The notes under the pieces are model-generated. The model was not told where the DNA came from, did not search any database, and saw only the letters and a list, made by a program, of their open reading frames with translations. The position numbers were made by a program, and so were the translations under genes. This document shows positions 12,908 through 26,537 of a DNA stretch of 64,000 nucleotides, piece after piece (positions within the stretch are counted from its first letter, which is position 1; every line of letters starts with the position of its first letter). The stretch comes from Erythrocercus mccallii (Eukaryota > Chordata > Aves > Passeriformes > Dicruridae). The stretch spans positions 62,001 through 126,000 of the forward strand of contig VZRG01001479.1 of NCBI GenBank assembly GCA_013397435.1, given 5' to 3'.

Positions 12908-13937
12908 TTTACCCCTCTTTTTTTCTAACTTGTACACCTTACTGTCTTTCCTTTCATGTATATGAAATTGTTTATCTGTGTAATAGCTCCTGTTTCTCAA
13001 ATAATAAACTGACAGGAACAAATAGATCTCTTGTCTTTTCAAAAATTTTCAGTGCTACCTTGTCTAATATATTATTAATAGAAACAAGAGACATTCCTCA
13101 GTTAAAAGGCAGTGCAGTCGCTTGGCACTCGACACCTTCTATGATAATACAGTCTTAGAAATATGAAGGATACCGAGGCATGTGCATCTGAAACTTGGTT
13201 ATGAGGAATTTGAATATAATCATAGTTTGAGTATCAGCTACAGTGGGAGCTACACAGGGAAGGAGCATTTTTTTTTCTGGCAGGGTTAGGTAGGGTAGAG
13301 GACACAGCTTCTGGGATCCACACGTACTCTGGAGCTGTAAAAGCACCTTTTGGAACTGAAAACAAAAGAAATGTCACTTGTGTGACCCATGAGTGGCGGA
13401 TAGTGCCTGGCTGCAGAAGCAGTGCAGTGTGGCACAAATACAAAGGACGGTTGAAGCCCATAGCAGACACTGCATAAATGCTGCTTGAAATGCAGGAAGA
13501 GACTGCCAGCAAAACCCTGTGGTCCCAGAGACCACCTCGAGAACAAGGGATTTGGTAAATGGGAAGCCTCATGGATATACCACTGGAAGAGAAAATAAAT
13601 GCTTCTGTGAAGTTTGTTTTTGCTTAAATTTGTAGAAGAGATATTCAGAGCACCATTTCTTTTGTCTTTCTTCTTTCAAACTTTGCCCTATGAGAGATAA
13701 TTAAGCATCTTTTGTGAATTTGCTTCAGGAAATACAGAGTTATTGCTGTGATAATATGTGTGCTTTATTGGCTTCTCTAAGCAATTAAAAAAATCTAGAT
13801 TTAGGCATTTTGTTTGTTATTATTTATTAATAGGGTTAATTATAGCTGTGAGCCATGGAGATTAGTATGTGATTTTCTAAGCTTGCATTGATTGATTATG
13901 GTAATATATCTTAAGAAGTACTGCTTAACTGAATTTT
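12908..13937. other. Non-coding sequence, no gene recognised
   Basis: The longest open frame is 112 codons (13234-13572, minus). It overlaps an 86-codon frame on the same strand in another phase and has no recognisable motif. I see no transposon end or RNA gene. Confidence 0.6.
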
Positions 13938-14035
13938 TTGATGTTTTATGGGGGGTTTGTTGGTTTTTTGGTTTGTTGGTTTTTTTTGTTGTTGGGTTTT
14001 TTTTTGGTTTTTGTTTTTTGTTGTTTTTTTTTTTC
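13938..14035 (+). repeat. T/G-rich low-complexity tract
   Basis: About 100 bases are composed almost only of T and G on the plus strand (runs of gttttttgg, ttgttgg and a final T run), following a gggggg run. The complementary strand is A/C-rich. It is a simple-sequence tract with no coding meaning. Confidence 0.9.
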
Positions 14036-14164
14036 TGGAGTTTATGATCTATTTAATTCTATACCAGGAAGAATTTGAACTTCTATTTATTGCTCATATT
14101 TTTTGTTCTGACTAGTATAAAGTTGTCTGTTTCGTCTGTAGCTACAATTTTTTTAACTTTGGTG

Positions 14165-14184
14165 GTTTACACTTAAGTGTAAAC
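14165..14184. repeat. Perfect 20-bp palindrome
   Basis: gtttacacttaagtgtaaac is identical to its own reverse complement with no spacer. Its centre, cacttaagtg, holds the NK-2-class homeodomain-like motif TTAAGTG on each strand, and the ends hold GTAAAC, the core of forkhead sites. These motif matches are inference from known consensus sites. A chance palindrome is possible. Confidence 0.9.
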
Positions 14185-17100
14185 TTGTGTGTAGGACAGG
14201 TCATGAACTCCTTTCTGTATCCATGAAGTAAATAAAGGATTACAGGTTTTCCTGTATTTCAGCTTGCCTGGTATGTGCTCAGACATCAGAGCTCACCTGT
14301 GCTTTCTAGGTGGTATCAATAGCTTGTGCCAGTGCTTGAATTAAAAAATAGTGTTGTAAAGAAGAGTAAAATGCAGATATCCTCAATGTTTTTACTTACT
14401 TCTGAGATTTTTCCACTAGGCTCAAGTGCAGTGAGGCTTTTGTGTGATTTTGGACCTTGGCTTCACTAAGCTGTGATGTGAGAATGTTACCTTATTTTGT
14501 AGGAAATACTAAAGTGGACAAACTGGCCTTCCCTTCTTACTCAGCCCTGATCTGCCGTTCTCAGGAACAGTGTGGTTGGGTTGTGTAGCAAAGGTACTGA
14601 GGTCTCCTCTTTTGCATTAGCTTTGCTGAGAGCTTTGCACCAACAATGGGAAGAAGTGGATTTGCCATAATGATGTTCAACAGCTTCCAAAAAATAGAGA
14701 AAAACAAAAAGGCAGTTTTTGTGTGATAATAATGCAGCTTATACCTTATTAATCTGCTTCCTGGAAAAAAAACCCCATCTGTTTTCCCAGAGAAAACCTA
14801 TGCATAGGATCCACATAAATATTTTTGCACATATACATGCACAGGATCCAAATGTAAAAATGCTGCATCTGTGACTTTCTCTGCTTGTTGAGGCCATTTT
14901 AACTACTGATTTGTGGAGATATACCTGCCTCTGCTATTAACTTGTTTTCCAGAATATGCTGTCCATCTGCTTCAAACTGTCTAAATGCATGCTTGGCTTC
15001 ATTACTTGCTACTACAAATTAAATAATAAGGGATAAGTGCCTATATGACACAACCTGTTTCACAGGCTTGGTACATTTATTTATTTCTAGCAACTAGATG
15101 ATGCTTCCCAAGTTGGTCTGATTATTAATTTGGATTTGTCTAGTTTCTACATGATTATTTTGCAGTTATCCTCTTGTCTTTCTCTCTTCTGTCTTTCTAT
15201 CTGTGTGTCTTTTCCTCTCTTGCTTTTTTTCTCATAGTTTTTCGGAGTGGGAGTTACTTTCATATTTAATTTCACTTAAAAATAAGGCAAATACGTGTAG
15301 TTCAGAGGTTGCACAGGTTAGAAATAAGACACAAGTATATACAGACATTAGTGCTGTTTGGTGAATTCATAGTATTTCTGTGTTTCTTCCATTACTGAAT
15401 GTGGTTTAGAAGTATTTCCCCATTCAATTTGTAGATAAAAGAAACATCCCCAGGTTTTTATCACCAATTAAATAGCACAGGGACCTTCCAGTGCTTTGTT
15501 GTTGTTTCAGGGCTTTTGTGTTGACTCTCCATCTCTAACACTACCTAAACTGGTCTTTCAGTTATTGAATCAACTTACTTTTTCAGTCTTTTCTGAAAAC
15601 TGTAACAGAGCATTTTGTTGGCATAAATTATATTCTGGAGGCTGAAAAATGCTAACATATAAAACATGTAGGGCTGATGTGTTAAAAGGAGAAACCTGTG
15701 TATATTTAGCAATACAAGAGGAGGTTCATTAGAGAACACTTACAGCTTTGACCATGATTTGTAAGGATATAATAGCAAAAGGCATCTTGCTGTTCTTGCT
15801 TTGCAAGCACCGAAGCACAATTCCAGCTTCTGCTTCTGCATTGAAATTGGATTAGTGTATTCTTTGTATTAAACACCTTGTGATTCTGTAACCTTTTAGA
15901 GTTTAAGTTGTTTGTTTAAAACTACTGTCTCATTTAGTACTGAGAGAAAAGTTTTCTCATAGTAAAAGCATTTTAAGAATAAAGTTTCTAATAATTTATT
16001 GCCTGTGGCAGTGGGTAGAAGGCTTCAGCTACAGTTGGTCTGAAAGTACTGTGCAGAAGTCATAAAGTGCCCTGCAACTGAAGTCACCTAATAGGTTGCT
16101 GTTCTAAGAGGAATATTGTTAGTTTGAACGAGGGATTAGGGCACATCTCTTCCATCAAAGCATTCCTTTGCCCAGCTGCATTTACTCCTGATTTTGACTC
16201 TTCAATATGGCCTTAGCCATCTCTTACTGTAATCCTTAGAAGATCCTCCTTGGCATCTCTAGCAGTTGAATCAAGTTTCTTGTTGATCTTCCTTGTTCAG
16301 TCAGTCAAAGCAAGCGTGATATTTTTCACTTCTGGCTACTAACAGTAGCCACTAAATCACTGCAAAACAATGTTTGCTTTTTGACCCAGTTGCCTACACA
16401 GGCATTCTTTGGAACAAAGCAGATATGCTTTTTAGTGTGTTATGAAGATAACGCAGCTGTATTTGGCAAGGTTGCTCTGGTTTAAATATCAGTGTCTACC
16501 AGACTAGAGGATGTCAAAAATGGGAAATAAGTATGACCATATTAGATAACTGTGTAAACCATGGCTTATCATGAAACATGCAAGGAAAATATTCTGGATC
16601 AACAAAGGTTTGGTTTGCTTATGACAGGCAACTGATGTATTTAACCTTCTATATTGCTTTGACCTTGGCTTGCATACAGTATTATTACTGGGTATCACAG
16701 CCTCTGTCACTTTTTCAGATATGTGTTTTGATTCAGTACAAGAAATAGAAAGTGGGTTAAATACTGTAATAAGAATACATAGTATGGCATTAGTTGGGAA
16801 CAAACTTAGCTGTGACCATTTTAAATTTTATTCTTGAAATTGATCTCTCTCATTCTGCTCGACTCAAAAATTCTGTGTATTTAGTAGCATGGTTGTTCAG
16901 TTTTTCCTGCAATAAGATGACTTCTACAAATGCCAGAATGTATTTTGCTATTTCTCTTTGTCAGTTTACATCACCTACCTCTGAAGTATTGATCTTCTTC
17001 TGGTTTGAGGTAGTGTGTATTCTCATACCTGTAGGCATTTCATTTTAGCTGTGCTCAAACAGAGGAGAGGTTGTATTTATGACAAGTAATATATTAATAA

Positions 17101-17289
17101 TAATAGCAATAATAAACAACTCTTGGACTATGTGAAGACTTTACTGTAGCGTACAGGTGGTCCACTTCCCCCATCTACTTTGCAGCCAGAGAAAAAGATA
17201 AAAAAACCTCAAGGAACAAGAATGCACCCCTTTTATTCACATTTGCATCATGGTAATGAAAAGTTGACCACTCAAGGAAATCTTGAAAT
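14185..17289. other. Non-coding sequence, no gene recognised
   Basis: The sequence is AT-rich, with a pyrimidine-rich stretch at about 15172-15233 (CTTT/TCTC-like). Open frames reach only 99 codons (16504-16803, minus). There is no recognisable coding, RNA or transposon signal. Confidence 0.6.
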
Positions 17290-17334
17290 TATAGAATCAT
17301 ACAGTGGGTTAGGTTGGAAGGGACCTTAGATGTC
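17290..17334 (-). mobile_element. CR1 LINE 3' end fragment, reverse orientation
   Basis: The plus strand reads tatagaatcatacagtgggt, then taggttggaagggacctta. This is the reverse complement of the extreme 3' end of CR1. Only about 45 bases are recognisable before similarity ends near 17334. Confidence 0.85.
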
Positions 17335-20199
17335 TTCTGATGATGAAAGGAAGTATTAAATATGAAGAGAAATTTAAGCAGCTTGCAGCCTTTTCCACAG
17401 AAGAGATCATTCCTATGCTGTTAAGGTGCTGTGGGTGTTTTTGATTTTATTTTTCTTTTCAGAGAATACATAACATATCTGCTGCATCTGTCCACAGCAT
17501 GTGTTAAGACAAATCAGTTCCAGTAATTTGAATACTTGCTGACCTAAGACAGCAGCTAGGAATATCTATCTAAACAGTAATAAGAACCTTGAAGGGTAAT
17601 CCATGTTAGTGTGCAAAATACTCAAAATCTTTGGCAGTTTGATTTTGTCTCATTCTTATTACTAAAACCAAGTAAATCCGTGAGATTCCAATAGAATTAT
17701 TCTAGAGAAATAGGAAAGAGTTTGACAGTAGTTTCTGCCAGGCAGATTTGCAACATTACTATTATTATAATTTCTGGTGAGTTTGACAGTTATATACAAA
17801 TCTATATATTTAATCAGGGCTGTTGAACAATCAAACCCTGATAACAAAGTGGACTCAGGCTGGAAAGTTAATGAGAGCTTTCTGCAGGCACTGGGTCCTT
17901 CTTTATGGTTCTCATTGTAGTGAGAGCAAGGAAATTTTACCTGGAGACAATACTAGAGCTGTTAGAATAAAATTCTGGTAAAGAAGCTAAAAGAGAAAGA
18001 ATTTTTTTTCTGAATTGTTTCTGAAACTTAAAAAATAATATCAGGAAACTAAATGTTAAAAGTAGCATCACTTGAGACTGCAAATTTATGAAGTTAACTC
18101 ATCCCAGCTACTGGCTTGTGTAAAATGTTAAGTGAGCTTAAACAGAGCAAATTATACTCACCCTGTATTTTTGAATCAAAAAATGGGAAGTGCAGTGCTA
18201 CTTGCATTAGTATAAAATGTGGAGTGCTAGTTTCAGTGCAGTTGGAAGGTATTAAAATGCCCAGTTTTTACAGTTAAAATGTTACCAAGAGTAGAAGAAA
18301 ACATACTTCTGGTTATATTGCTTGCTGCAGACTCAGTTTGAAAAACCTCCAAGATCTATGGATTTTGAATAAGATCAGAAGCTTTGACCCAACTTAATGA
18401 CCTGACTGCTTTGTTTTGCATAACATGTGCAAATCAGCCTCTATTTTAAAAAAATATGCCATTTAGTTCTCCTGTCAGAGGGTGTTGTGTGGTCAGGTAA
18501 CTGGTCTTGTAAAATGGGCACTTCCATTATTGACAGAGTTTAAAATACTTTGAAAAGAATGCTTCGAGAATATTGGATGGTTCAATATAACTACATTTTT
18601 GCATTAGATGGTTTCTGTGGTTCTCACAGTGCTATTATGGGATCCTTATATGGTCTCATCCTCTATTAAAGAGATCAGTAGTTAGAAAGGATTGGTACAG
18701 TGTAACTCAAGATGGGAGCAGTGTCAGTGTCAGGCACTGTAGCAGAATGGGTTATTTGTGATAGTAAGCAACTGCTTGACGTAGTAGATTTGATGACACT
18801 TCCTTGGCCATTTATTCTATCATCTGTTAATCAGTTAATGTACCTTTCATGTAAAGTCTGACCTCATAGGTAAATAGCAGAACACTGCAAAAAGATGAGT
18901 ATGAATATGCATGTTCAGTGGGACATTAGTCTGTAGTCATTAAAATGTCATTTATATAATAAGAAAACTTAGAAAATGCAGATTTTCAAAATATATTTCT
19001 TTTTCTCTTAATTTTTTGGGCTTATGCAAATTGTATTAACCTTATCAATGTTAGTTTTTACGGTACCTACAAGTTTAAAAGTGGATTCCAACATTGACAG
19101 GAAAAGTTTGCTATCAGACCAGTTGTTCCACTAGTGTATTTGCATCTCAAAAAAAATGTCCTCATTACTTTCGAGAGAGCTTTTATTATATTTTTTCAAT
19201 TTGTTTGTGTTTTGTTTTTTCTGTTGCATAATTCTTTTGCTTTGAATAGCAGTGAATTCAGTATGTCAGTGTAGAGGGAAAGATGGTACTTCAGGTATTA
19301 CAGAAAAAAAAACCAAACAGGCTTACTAAGAATACTAAACTTGATTTTAAACCACAAAATTATATGTCTGTTATTAAAATAAGTGTAGATATCCAGCTAT
19401 AACTTTCTATTGCCCTCTGTAGAGATGTCTAGAGGAAACAGAATCAGAATCTATTCTGAATATTTCTGTTGCGGGAAATACAAGGACACCAACTTTACTT
19501 CTAAGAGAGTGAGTGAACTTAGAATAATGGATTGTAAAGATAGTGTATATGAGGTTTTTATACAAGAGCAGTTTTGTTTCTGTGTCAGTATACATTTTAG
19601 AAAAGATGCAATGAAGTTAAAATGTCTACAGCCCAAATTTTAATCGTCGTTTATAAACTAGCTGGGTTCATCCAGAGCAGTTCAGTTCCTGCAAAATTTA
19701 CTTAAGCTGTTGAAACTACAATAAGGCTTTTGTGTTTGATATGTACTTTTCCAAAAGAAACCAGTTATATGTGCTATGATAAATGTAGGTTTAAGGGATC
19801 ATTTGTATTACAAAGTCATCCAATTTTCTATTCCCAGAGAATTAATTATGTCCATTTCCGTTTTGTCAGTGTCATTTCCCATATGAAATAGAAAATAGGA
19901 AAAACAACCTTTTTTGGATTAATAGATCCTGCTTCCACAGTTTTCTTATTGGCTACCTGTGGCAATTACTGAATTAAATCATTATTTCTTAATATAGAAA
20001 GGATTAAATAATGTGGTGTGAGAAAAGCACATTTAAAGCCTTCTGTTATTGCTGTAACGACTCCTGCAGAGATAGCCTATCATCTGCTATGTGCAAGATG
20101 CCATAAACTGATGGCAAGTAAATTCCAGGGAATGTTGGCTCTCACACAAGAGATTTGATTTAGAAATGATATATAAATTTTCTTTTCATTAACATTGGA

Positions 20200-20224
20200 A
20201 AAGTCCTATTGGAAATAGGACTTT
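20200..20224. repeat. 10-bp inverted repeat with 5-nt spacer
   Basis: aaagtcctat and ataggacttt are perfect reverse complements separated by tggaa. The transcript could form a small hairpin. No flanking duplication or transposon signal is visible. Confidence 0.85.
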
Positions 20225-22188
20225 GATTTGTAATGAGGTCAAAGGCATGAGAGGTGATTTACAGTATGCATAAGGAGTTAAGGGACTTTTGTATGAAGTA
20301 AATGAGAAAAAAATCCCATATTAAAAAACTAGTGGCTTCACCTTTGGAAAAATAATGATCATGTATTATATGGCTTTCTAAGCAAACTGTAAGTTAATAT
20401 GTCTTATTTGCAGTGAAAGCTAATTAAACTTTGACATCGTAACAGACACTTTTTAAATCTGCCAGCGTAGGTGTCACTTACAGAAATACATGAAGTGCTT
20501 CTACATAACAATCTAATTAAAAACTAGTTAGCTATCAAAGCTAAGAATGTCATATTAATTGAGATATGTATTAATATTACACTTAATTTACCACAGAGAG
20601 GGAGAAAAACTCAGCAAGAGGGAGGGGGCAGCTAATCCAGAGAAGTGCGACTCTGCATTTAATCCAGGGAAAGCCAGTTTAGAGCTCAAGACAGGTTTGC
20701 TTCTGCTTGGATGTTGTATAGTTGCAGAATCAGAAGCCAAGAGTTTAGCTCTGCTGTATAACAAAGCATCATAACCTCAGTGTCTGAAACAGCATTTCTG
20801 ATAACTAAAGTTCAAAGAAAGAGGATAGAAAGCATCATGAAAAATCCTTGGCTCAGGAGGAAAAGGGAGATCTAAGACTGAGAAGTTGAACAAATGATTG
20901 GCAGTAGAGCAAGTCCAGTTGAGCGAATGAGTGGCAGAGGAACCCCAAAGAACTGGATGTGGAATTAACTAAGTACAGCCAAGGTCAGACTTTAGTGTAT
21001 GACTTAATGGAAGGGAATTTCAAGCCTAATAAAAGCCCTTCTTCACAGGAAGAACTTGACAGCTGGGGATGCTGTCATCTCAAGAAATTGGAAGTATTTT
21101 GTTGAACCCAGGAGACTAACTCCCAGGAAACTGTTTCTTTGCAATTTAGGGTTAGAAGCAGCAGATTACTCAGTGCTGGAGAAAAGCCTGAGCTACCAAA
21201 TGACTGAAGAAATTGAAGAGCATTCTGGTAATGTTCTTTTTCTGCATTAAAAAGAGGACAAGATCCCTTCATGTAATGACCAGATAAAAAAGCCAATGTG
21301 GAAAGAATCCCCTGTCCTCTGTTATTTATTTCTCTTTTATAGGTTGATGTTTTCTTGGAAGATTTGCTTATTATAAATTTAATACTTGCTCTTTGAGATC
21401 CTAAACATTAACTGCTTGGCAAATTCAGTTTTAAACTTCAGTTAGGATGACCATCTTCATGTAGTACAAACTCCAGCAGAGGTGGAAGGAAAATGTGATA
21501 GAATTTATATCAAATATTTGACTGTTCTTTTACTTAAATGAGCTTCACCCATCAGCTTCAGTCTCTTCTATTGAAAGTCATGGCCACAAAAGCAACCTGA
21601 AACTCAAAGGGTCTTTTCAATAGGTTTGTTGGTACAGTGACAGTATCCTGGACACCTCATTAGGAAGATTGTTTCCCTCTTTCTTGCAGCAAAGTACTTT
21701 CTCTTCCTGTAATGGGTGGGTCCTGATTCAAACTTGGTTTGTAATGGTTGTCAGTGCAAGTAGAGACCTTTGAGGTTATATTTGTTTAACTCTTTAGTCT
21801 TGCATATCAAGATAAGAACCTGCAGAGTGACATTGAAAATAGAAGGGGAAAAAAAGGGAGGAAGGGGTACAACATGCACAGATAAATCTTCATTTCTTTT
21901 TCTTAAACAGTTTTTTCTGAGAAGATGAATTTTTGCATATGTTTTGCTTCCTTATAAATAGATGTAGATGCTTATTTCTGCCTCAGAATAATAAAAATAA
22001 TGGAAGCTTATGTGTTTAGTCATACAGTAGTTCAGTCTAAGACACACTCTTGCTGATGCAAGAACTTAGAATTCAGAGCTTCTGAACGCCTGCTTTTCAG
22101 TAGCAGGAGCTTTGCAGATTGTAGGGGAGAGTGTTTTCAAATTGAAAGTTAAGATGTGGTCTTGGGTTCTTGGCATGTACAGGTTATT

Positions 22189-22217
22189 CATGACCAAGTC
22201 AAAGTGACTTGGTCATG
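22189..22217. repeat. 13-bp perfect inverted repeat with 3-nt loop
   Basis: catgaccaagtca (22189-22201) and tgacttggtcatg (22205-22217) are exact reverse complements around the triplet aag. A transcript from either strand would form a tight hairpin. The stem is far shorter than a microRNA precursor. The outer TGACC and GGTCA are nuclear-receptor-like half-sites, everted and widely spaced, so binding is only a guess. Confidence 0.9.
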
Positions 22218-25200
22218 TGAATCAGGTGAACTTGAATTGGTAACGCTTCTGTGTCATTTTGAGATACTGAGTGCTTACCAAAATCAGGAGCATGTGAAGA
22301 GGGGGTATCTCCACAGTAGGATGCAAACAAAGATTTCTGAAGTACAGCAACAGCCAGGGGCAGACAGAAGTCTTGGGGTTTTTTCTCCTTTTGGTAGGAG
22401 AAAATGAAATGGTGGGAGAGTGGAGGTTGGAAGGGAGAAAAGCCTCTGCCTGGCAGTGTTAGCACCATGCCCCCACTGGCACCTGAAACCTGCCCTTGCC
22501 CTGAGGAAGCTGTGTAGACTCATGGGACGATTTGGAGAGTGCAGCTCAAGTAAAATATTTAGGGGATTTAAACTTGATTGGTAAGCATGGTAAAGTGATG
22601 TAACTGCAGTAATAATGGAAAACTGTGTCAAATTAACAGAATCCATATTCCTGAATTTTCTGTGTGGACCCAAATCCATTATTATGACCTGTACTTCCCA
22701 GAGATTCTAGTTCATTGTCCAGCTGCAACAGAAAATAAATTATTGTCATCTTTTGTGGGTGGGCTTGTATTATATAAAAGTTGGGGGTTATATTTTGGTC
22801 TTCTGCAAATCAGCTGCAAATCAAGCACTGAGTAATGCTACAAAATTAACTTTAAAAAAGAACAAAACCAAACCCTTAGATCTTCATATTTATGGGGTTT
22901 TTTCTCTCTTATCATTTTAGCATTATTTAACAAACGCAAATATGTCATTTAAGACATTAAAATCACTTTTGGCTGTGGTGGAAGATAAAGTTGGTGCTTT
23001 AATATGTACACATCCACAGGGGTAAATTGCAGACAGACTGTATTTACCACAGTGTGTTCTGCTGTTACGTTTCCTTTATTAACTGTTACTGGATCACATA
23101 AACTCACCATAGCAAGACTTCAGCCTAGAACTGAAAGCCTTTAAATGTTACTTGAGTTACAGAGTCTTTTGAGGTTGAGTTTGTAGGGCCCAAAGGGCGA
23201 CCTGTATGGTACCTTAAACTGTGTTCGCCTACATTCCTGTGAGTGATGCAGGGAGCAGCTACAGATGCAAATAGTGGCAAATGATCCGGAGCTCTGAATG
23301 AAGTGTGTATGAGATCAATAGTTACAAACAACAAACTGTGAGCACTGAGAAGCTGTGAGGATTCTCTAGTGTGAAGGCCATCTCTGTACCTTTGGGTGAA
23401 ACAACCTTCAGCTGAAGCTCAGAGAAAATTGTGATTTCCAAAACAATCGGATACACAAAAAAAGACATAGGGCTTCTGTTTCTTATGCCATTCAACAAGA
23501 TTTAGAAGGAAATGCAGCCAGAATTAATGGTCATTACCTGATGAAAACCAGACATCCTTGGGAATGGGCTCATACAATCCAGGATAAGGCTAAATGCAAT
23601 TAAAAGGACTCCACTGAGGCCAAAATGGCAGAAAAGCCAGAGGAGACAGATGGATTTTAAAGTATGGGATCATCATTGTGAGGAAAGACCTTTTTTTTAA
23701 ATTAAAAAAAATAAAAATCCAGGTTTAGTAGTTAAAAATGAATGCATTTCCCTAAGAAAGCATAAACAACTGTAAAGAAGAGGCAGTGACAATCACTTTA
23801 TTGATTACTTGTAAAGAAGGAATTGATGTTACTTTCCAATATAGAGTTTGGATTTTACATTAAAGAGTGCTTGAGCAATTTTAAAGAATGATTGACTACT
23901 TATAGTAGTTGTTTCACCTACAGGTATTTGTAAGGTGAGAATTTTAAACTACCCCACCTTAGATTGCACTTACAAAAGTACTTGAACATTACTTCTTTGC
24001 TTGCTAATCCCACAATCATTGTGAAAAGAAAGCACCAGATTCTCCTTTACCAGTGTCATTTAGACACTTGAAGGATCTTTTGCAATGAATGTCGTAATAT
24101 AAAAGGGTCCTCGTCTCTCTGAAACTCATATTCAGAGAGTTGCTTCTAAGTTCACCTCACTTATATTGCTGTGACGTGAATTCATAAGCCCTTCTGCATA
24201 AGCTTAAGTTAGAAGCAAGAATGGTTGTGTAGATTAGGACAGTGGGCTTCAGTAAATGGTGAAATGAAATACAATTAGCCTAATATTTATGCAGAATTAA
24301 TAGGTGCTTTCACTTAACAGAGGAGAAAACACTATAAAATTATTATTATAAGCCCTGGAAAAATGTTGCTATTTCATATTGATAAAGGCTACACATGGTA
24401 ACTAAAAGGTTGTCAAATTACTTTTGAGAGCTTTATGAATTTGCTTTTGATAAGCAAATGGCAGAGTGACAATACAATTTAGTAATTTATCCAGTATATT
24501 AGAATTCATGGGCTACTCAGAAGTTTTGCCCTCAGGCAAGACCCGTAGTTGTTGCAGGGAAGTGATTTATGCATTGTAATAAATGTTACTGCTCAATCTG
24601 TTTGCTTGTTCAATGGTTAAAGTCCCACAAGAAAAGTTTATCTCAAATTAGGACTGGCATGCATTATCTGTCAGCTTTATATAGTACTGTAAAAGTCATT
24701 CAGCTGACAGAAATATTAGTAGAATGTTTTATAGATTTCTGTACTGGATGAATCCTTGCATTGGTGAGGAGAAGGGATAGGGCTGTGGTGCTGTGCTGCA
24801 GGATTAAAGTTGCGTGTAGATGAGTAGTTTCACTCAGTGGTTCATTGCAAATGAACATCTGGACTGCATATTGGTTCCATGTGTGCAAATGAGATCAGCC
24901 CAAATAATGACCAGAATCAATCAGGCTTCAGCCTAGATGTACACTGCTAGTGATTTGTTAGACAACCAGAATTGGCAGCACCTTGCATAATTTGGCACCA
25001 ATTGACAAAGATTAGGCTGTTTTGGGGCCTGAACAGTTATTAATTTGAAACCCCCCTCCCAAAATATTTTGCAAAGTAAAATCAGCTGCAGTTTATTTGT
25101 CTCTGCCCCCTCCTTTTCATACCAACCCTAATTGTTTTAGACAAACAAGTGAGCTTGCAGCCTGTTCACTTTACACAGGAAGACATGAATTCTTTGATCC

Positions 25201-26390
25201 ATACAATATTCTCTAGTTCAACCTTGGAGCTATTTACTGAGGAGATTTATTTGCAGACAGACAGTAAAGCAGCTCTTTACAAATGGAAATGAGTTCAGCT
25301 TCTTTGATTTTCTGGCTTGGGTTTCTCCCCTCCCATAGGATTTGTATCACAAAACAGTTAATAGGTATCTGCACTGTTTCTTGTTTATTGAAGAGGAGCA
25401 CAAACAACAGATTCAAAATCACCCAGATTTTGTAGAGTTTTTTTGAGCAGTTTGTAACACGTCTGGATGAGACCAGGGACAAACATAACTTTAGGATGCA
25501 GACTAGTTTGGCAGGTCAGGTAGGGCTTTCTGGCTCACCAGCCTTTTGACCAAAGCTGCCCTCACTTGCAAATCACTTTAGACAAAAAAGAAGGGGAAGA
25601 AAAGAGAAGATATTACATTAAAATGAAATAATTTTCATCTTGTGTTTCTGTGAATTCCAATTTCATGGTAAAAAAATGGGTTGGATCAAACATCAGGCAG
25701 ATACGTGCACAAAGTACTACTTTAACTTTCATGCAGTTGCAAGGGGACTGTCACTGACCATACTTATTACAAAAAATTAAAAAATTACATTGACCATGTA
25801 ATTTTTTTAGAAAGTGTTTTCTTTGTTCCTTGGCTTAAGAACAGGGAGACAGTCAGCTAGTGAGACCTGAAATTTTCTGGTTTGCCCTGCATGAAATGAG
25901 TGTAAAGCATCTGAGGCAGTGAAACTGCAGTGATGCTAAATTGTTGAGTTGGAGAGGAGCGTTTGGCATTTCTTCACTGTTGATCCATCTGGCATATTGC
26001 ATGGTGCTTCCTTTATCCATTATAAATTCAGAATTGGCTTTATGGGCCCTGGAAATAATCAGGGTTTTACAGCACGAACTCCCCAAAATAATTTTTTATA
26101 TTCTCCTATGAGTCACTTTTAATTTTTCAGTAATTCTGTACATTCCACTCCCAAAAGGTTTATTGCGTTCTTCAGGGATCACTTCCAAAAATGTGACTTA
26201 CAGCACCCTTTAGGAACACAGAGTAATTTGTGCTAGGAACCAAGGAAACTGAAACTACAGGTGGAAATTAAATAGGTAAGAAGTAATCGCCTGGCCAGGT
26301 CAGGAGGGTTAACTCAGCCCTCAGACAGAAGCATGAGGGAATCTTTAATGATCACAGGTGGTGGAAAACTCTCCTGACTTAAATCAGGAA

Positions 26391-26537
26391 TGGGACACCC
26401 AGCAGCTGAGTGGCCCCTGATACCATGCTGAGGCACTGGTTTAATGCTGACCCGGGATATCACCCATTTCTGCTGAATCAGAAAACAGGCAGAGAAACGT
26501 AGTGTACCTCTAATGCTGTACCCTGCTGGGTGTCCCA
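26391..26537. repeat. 15-bp perfect inverted repeat flanking a 117-bp interior
   Basis: tgggacacccagcag (26391-26405) is the exact reverse complement of ctgctgggtgtccca (26523-26537). The arrangement resembles the terminal inverted repeats of a small non-autonomous DNA element, but I see no clear target-site duplication outside the arms and no known family. A second small inverted repeat (tcctga/tcagga) lies just outside the left arm. Chance or an RNA structure are alternatives. Confidence 0.8.

Larger units (their letters stand above)
17335..26390. other. Non-coding sequence, no gene recognised
   Basis: Nine kilobases of AT-rich sequence. The largest open frame is 131 codons (22284-22679, minus), with overlapping frames on both strands and no recognisable family. 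Two perfect inverted repeats (20200-20224 and 22189-22217) are listed separately. The segment 24240-24480 is rich in TAAT-type homeodomain cores and could be a conserved non-coding element, but conservation cannot be judged from one sequence. Confidence 0.55.

Noticed and set aside
17008..17030. gaggtagtgtgtatt, superficially like the start of a let-7 microRNA
   Set aside because: Only the first bases agree, the rest of the mature sequence does not, and there is no matching hairpin arm.
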